Shown piece by piece: positions 62,601-64,000 of a stretch of 64,000 nucleotides of DNA; positions within the stretch are counted from its first letter, which is position 1, and the number at the start of each line of letters is the position of its first letter. Both the position numbers and the translations under genes were made by a program. The notes beneath the pieces are model-generated. The model had not been told where the DNA came from. It saw only the letters and a program-made list of their open reading frames with translations, and searched no databases. Source of the stretch: Epithemia pelagica (taxonomy: Eukaryota > Bacillariophyta > Bacillariophyceae > Surirellales > Surirellaceae); contig OX337239.1 of NCBI GenBank assembly GCA_946965045.2, positions 806,001 to 870,000 of the forward strand, written 5' to 3'.

Positions 62601-64000
62601 ACCAGATCCTCTCGCCACAGCGAATATTGCGTCTCTGAAAACAAAGCCATTAAAGGATAATGATGATGGAATCGACGCTGTCATTGCATCCGTCTTGGCC
62701 CTGCACGATGCCGTGTCCGAAGCACCCTCAGCAATGGTGACTGGAGAAAAGAATATCCCCTCCAGCAATAACCTTCGTCATGCCGAATCGCATGCAAAAG
62801 TTTCTTCTCAGAAAAGGCCTCATGCAGCGCAACAGAGGGCACTACAAAACAAAAGGGAGTCTGGTCCAGGAAATCGCTCTCATCGACAACCACAAGTGCA
62901 CGACGAATCCGGCACTGTTTCTTCCAAAGGAGACCACATGCGCAGGCATCCACAGCATCCTCATCATCACCACCATCATCATCATACTCGTGATAGAGGG
63001 CCACAACCACCGCAGAGAAAGCCACCGAATCGAGAAGTGACAATGCAACCACAAAGTAGAGGAATCTCACCACATCGATCCAGAGTTATGGGTGATGCAC
63101 AGGGGACGCGTGCTCAATCCAGTCGACCTCGTGGAGCGAGTCCTCTCCGACGTGAAAATGGGGGTCAATCCAGAATTCGTGGAGCGAGTCCTACACGACG
63201 CGGGAGTGGAGGTGGTTATGGGGAAGAAGCCAACTCGTCGTCCAATTCTCCCCGTCCAACCAAGCCAGTCCGTACAGGCGGACCTTCGACGCAACGTGGA
63301 ACCAGTCCTCCTCGGCGTAGAACTGATGCACAGGGGGTATCTTCGGGGCCTCATGGCAATAGATCCGATAATCGTCGCACTGGTTCTCCTCCTAGAAGGA
63401 AAAGTGCGGGGGCAGACGGAGCTATTCGGATGCCACAGAAATCGGAACCATTGGATGGTCCAGCGAGACGGCACAGTAGTCCATTTCGACGCAGTGCCGC
63501 TGATGAACATGGCTTTGAACAGGTCAAGTCGCCACGAGATCATAAAGTACACGCAACTGTGTCGTCTCCAATCTCACCCACAGGCCGAAGAAAAATGCAC
63601 AAGAACAAACCAACGGGGCCTGATTTGAATCACGTGCTATCTCCTTATTCACCCAAAAATGTCAGCAAAAGTCCACACAAGATATCGACACCAACAACAC
63701 CCAAAAAGTCAGGAACGAATCTCTCTCGACAACTGAGAAGTCCTGGAAAACTGAGTGCAGGCCAGTCTCCGGCTTCTACGCCCTCCATTCGGAAGAAACG
63801 TGCCTCGCCACGCAGCTTTGCAGCGGATTTTGTGGTTTGTACGAAAAAGGAACCCAAGACACCAACCCGAATCGCCAAGGAACAGGAAGGCCGAGAGCAT
63901 CTCGAACAAAGTTTGGCCGATCTAGTGGAAAGTATGCTGGAAGCGGACCAATCCGAACGTGGCGAGCATGATGTGCCTGACCGTCGACGTCAGATGAAAG
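59638..64000 (+). CDS. Large Ser/Arg/Asn-rich protein with two families of short repeats (3' end outside window)
   Basis: The frame is open from ATG 59638 to the window edge, at least 1454 codons, with no stop. The start is MTTAASSSTTRRM. The first 300 residues hold acidic and poly-Thr stretches and a basic block (YLRMDKRKLYRRAMKNFLSV, about 160-180). Residues about 300-820 contain around 12 copies of a motif near R-P-x-L-x-R-[SNA]-x-S-H-x-x-L (for example SLSRSSSHASL, SLDRNTSHGRL twice). Residues about 1140-1280 contain about six R-G-[AT]-S-P-x-R-R copies. A His run (about 1110) and basic SP-rich segments near the end complete it. No enzymatic domain is seen. It is probably an intrinsically disordered phosphoprotein. 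Strong minus-strand frames in this stretch (for example 60361-61755) are shadows of its codon bias. Confidence 0.75.
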   Translation, partial: MTTAASSSTTRRMDLEQYRQPSLASMDSMSRFTAQNSDNPHASSSHEDSLNFELLQPGEDLLGGGGESTDDDEDGAHNLSQMVLGRTPLHHSTGRLLLRGGGSKSFRRTTNNHNKSSTSVLSAPLSSSTSSLLTSTTTTTTTTSTTPTTVTGDSGDKQNQYLRMDKRKLYRRAMKNFLSVDLPDQEDEDTIEPEPNQDGTNTTTRPDDKDDTTTSHLDDTSNPDTYNDPQDDLLAFASFIQSRHCHPENDVFGNNNDDNKTTAPHDVLPARPDTSETHTTTTTTTTTNHPIHNNNNNNHRMDNRRALLTRSTSHSSVQSHSHHSNHAAAPLDRHGRPPVSRCSSHSSQGSDSIVPFQAAPSGTTTSSSTRGMLLAAAGRSKSHRSLRSHDSTSMDSTAGGLRRGRPPLPRATSSRSMESTGRPPLRSTSASSGRPGLTRASSQYSLKRYDEQQSRPPPRVTRTNSNGSGGGERVVRPGLARTKSHASLNSGSSPGGSLGGANRVGPRRPDLMRSQSQHSLSSKNSNNNNNHDSHARRGDPPPRVGGTTTTGETTISKGGATNNTMGRPSLSRSSSHASLNHSSSYHRSSSNDNHNRLGGEGPPTKNNMTHGGRPGVTRSQSHSNLQSTRSNGEDATLKDYSNNKEPPRGAFQSRPRLERNTSHGRLMTNTNGSSTNPPIPPSRERGTIRPSLERNHSHSRLLNPAQSPSSLQSTTNARSGGGTRPSLDRNTSHGRLTTDSTNSQQQPEVTNTTWRGTRPSLDRNTSHGRLMTTDNPPQPPPRTNPLYNNLDRSRTSRDRPALIRSGSHPSLSSNNDVQAGTPGNGQNSQTKTILLLQSSRHSANSNDRDGVRHTATSRPNHDKSRSYHPSAEFRATGETRGSMQLEDDPIGSTQDKVESPLFEPQEWAFPSPASPKPTRTDLGTTSQQHSPYSNPGVSRDHDDDDEDMDGIVLQDLSETTDIDESSTASSFYSENNPVSLNFGDYYEQPDPLATANIASLKTKPLKDNDDGIDAVIASVLALHDAVSEAPSAMVTGEKNIPSSNNLRHAESHAKVSSQKRPHAAQQRALQNKRESGPGNRSHRQPQVHDESGTVSSKGDHMRRHPQHPHHHHHHHHTRDRGPQPPQRKPPNREVTMQPQSRGISPHRSRVMGDAQGTRAQSSRPRGASPLRRENGGQSRIRGASPTRRGSGGGYGEEANSSSNSPRPTKPVRTGGPSTQRGTSPPRRRTDAQGVSSGPHGNRSDNRRTGSPPRRKSAGADGAIRMPQKSEPLDGPARRHSSPFRRSAADEHGFEQVKSPRDHKVHATVSSPISPTGRRKMHKNKPTGPDLNHVLSPYSPKNVSKSPHKISTPTTPKKSGTNLSRQLRSPGKLSAGQSPASTPSIRKKRASPRSFAADFVVCTKKEPKTPTRIAKEQEGREHLEQSLADLVESMLEADQSERGEHDVPDRRRQMK

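Overview
The window looks like nuclear DNA of a diatom, probably a pennate one, although the species cannot be fixed from sequence alone. Several signs agree. There is a secreted protein with long PTSxPT-type repeats. Two gene products start with a signal peptide followed by an aromatic cleavage motif of the kind that targets secondary plastids. Introns are few and mostly short, with GT-AG ends. The mobile elements are Ty1/copia elements like those expanded in diatom genomes, plus a tyrosine-recombinase (YR) retrotransposon. The cellular genes are eukaryotic: U2AF large subunit, PI-PLC, sphingosine-kinase-like, mitochondrial carrier, GST and ACBP-ankyrin.

Layout. 1-8120 is a 5'-truncated Ty1/copia element (Copia-1) whose gag-pol frame is broken by one TGA inside reverse transcriptase. 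9315-10200 is a small plastid-targeted membrane protein gene with one intron. 10917-12986 (-) is a Golgi-type PC-esterase-like protein. 13129-19440 is a second, structurally complete copia element (Copia-2) with identical 110-bp LTRs and a 5-bp target duplication; its gag and pol are in one frame separated only by TGA. 19661-29379 (-) is a tyrosine-recombinase retrotransposon (gag, RT/RNase H, recombinase) with split direct repeats in the order A1-ORFs-B1-A2-B2. A 433-bp MITE-like insertion sits inside B1, and B2 serves as its uninterrupted reference copy.

From 29.9 kb cellular genes dominate: GST (+); a four-exon secreted PTSxPT protein (-); PI-PLC (-), divergent from a plastid DUF4336 protein (+); ACBP/ankyrin protein (+); U2AF65-like splicing factor (+); mitochondrial carrier (-). 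At 52.7-56.07 kb lies a tandem array of 17 units of about 200 bp, each holding a long imperfect hairpin. A sphingosine-kinase-like gene (56817-58787), a (TG)63 microsatellite and a very long low-complexity Ser/Arg-rich gene that runs off the right edge (59638 to 64000) follow.

No operon-like organisation is seen. The genes are independent units, with a possible shared promoter only between PI-PLC and the DUF4336 gene. Three products (PI-PLC, sphingosine-kinase-like, acyl-CoA-binding) touch lipid metabolism or signalling, but nothing shows that they act together. Splice sites, domain calls and repeat alignments were made by eye.
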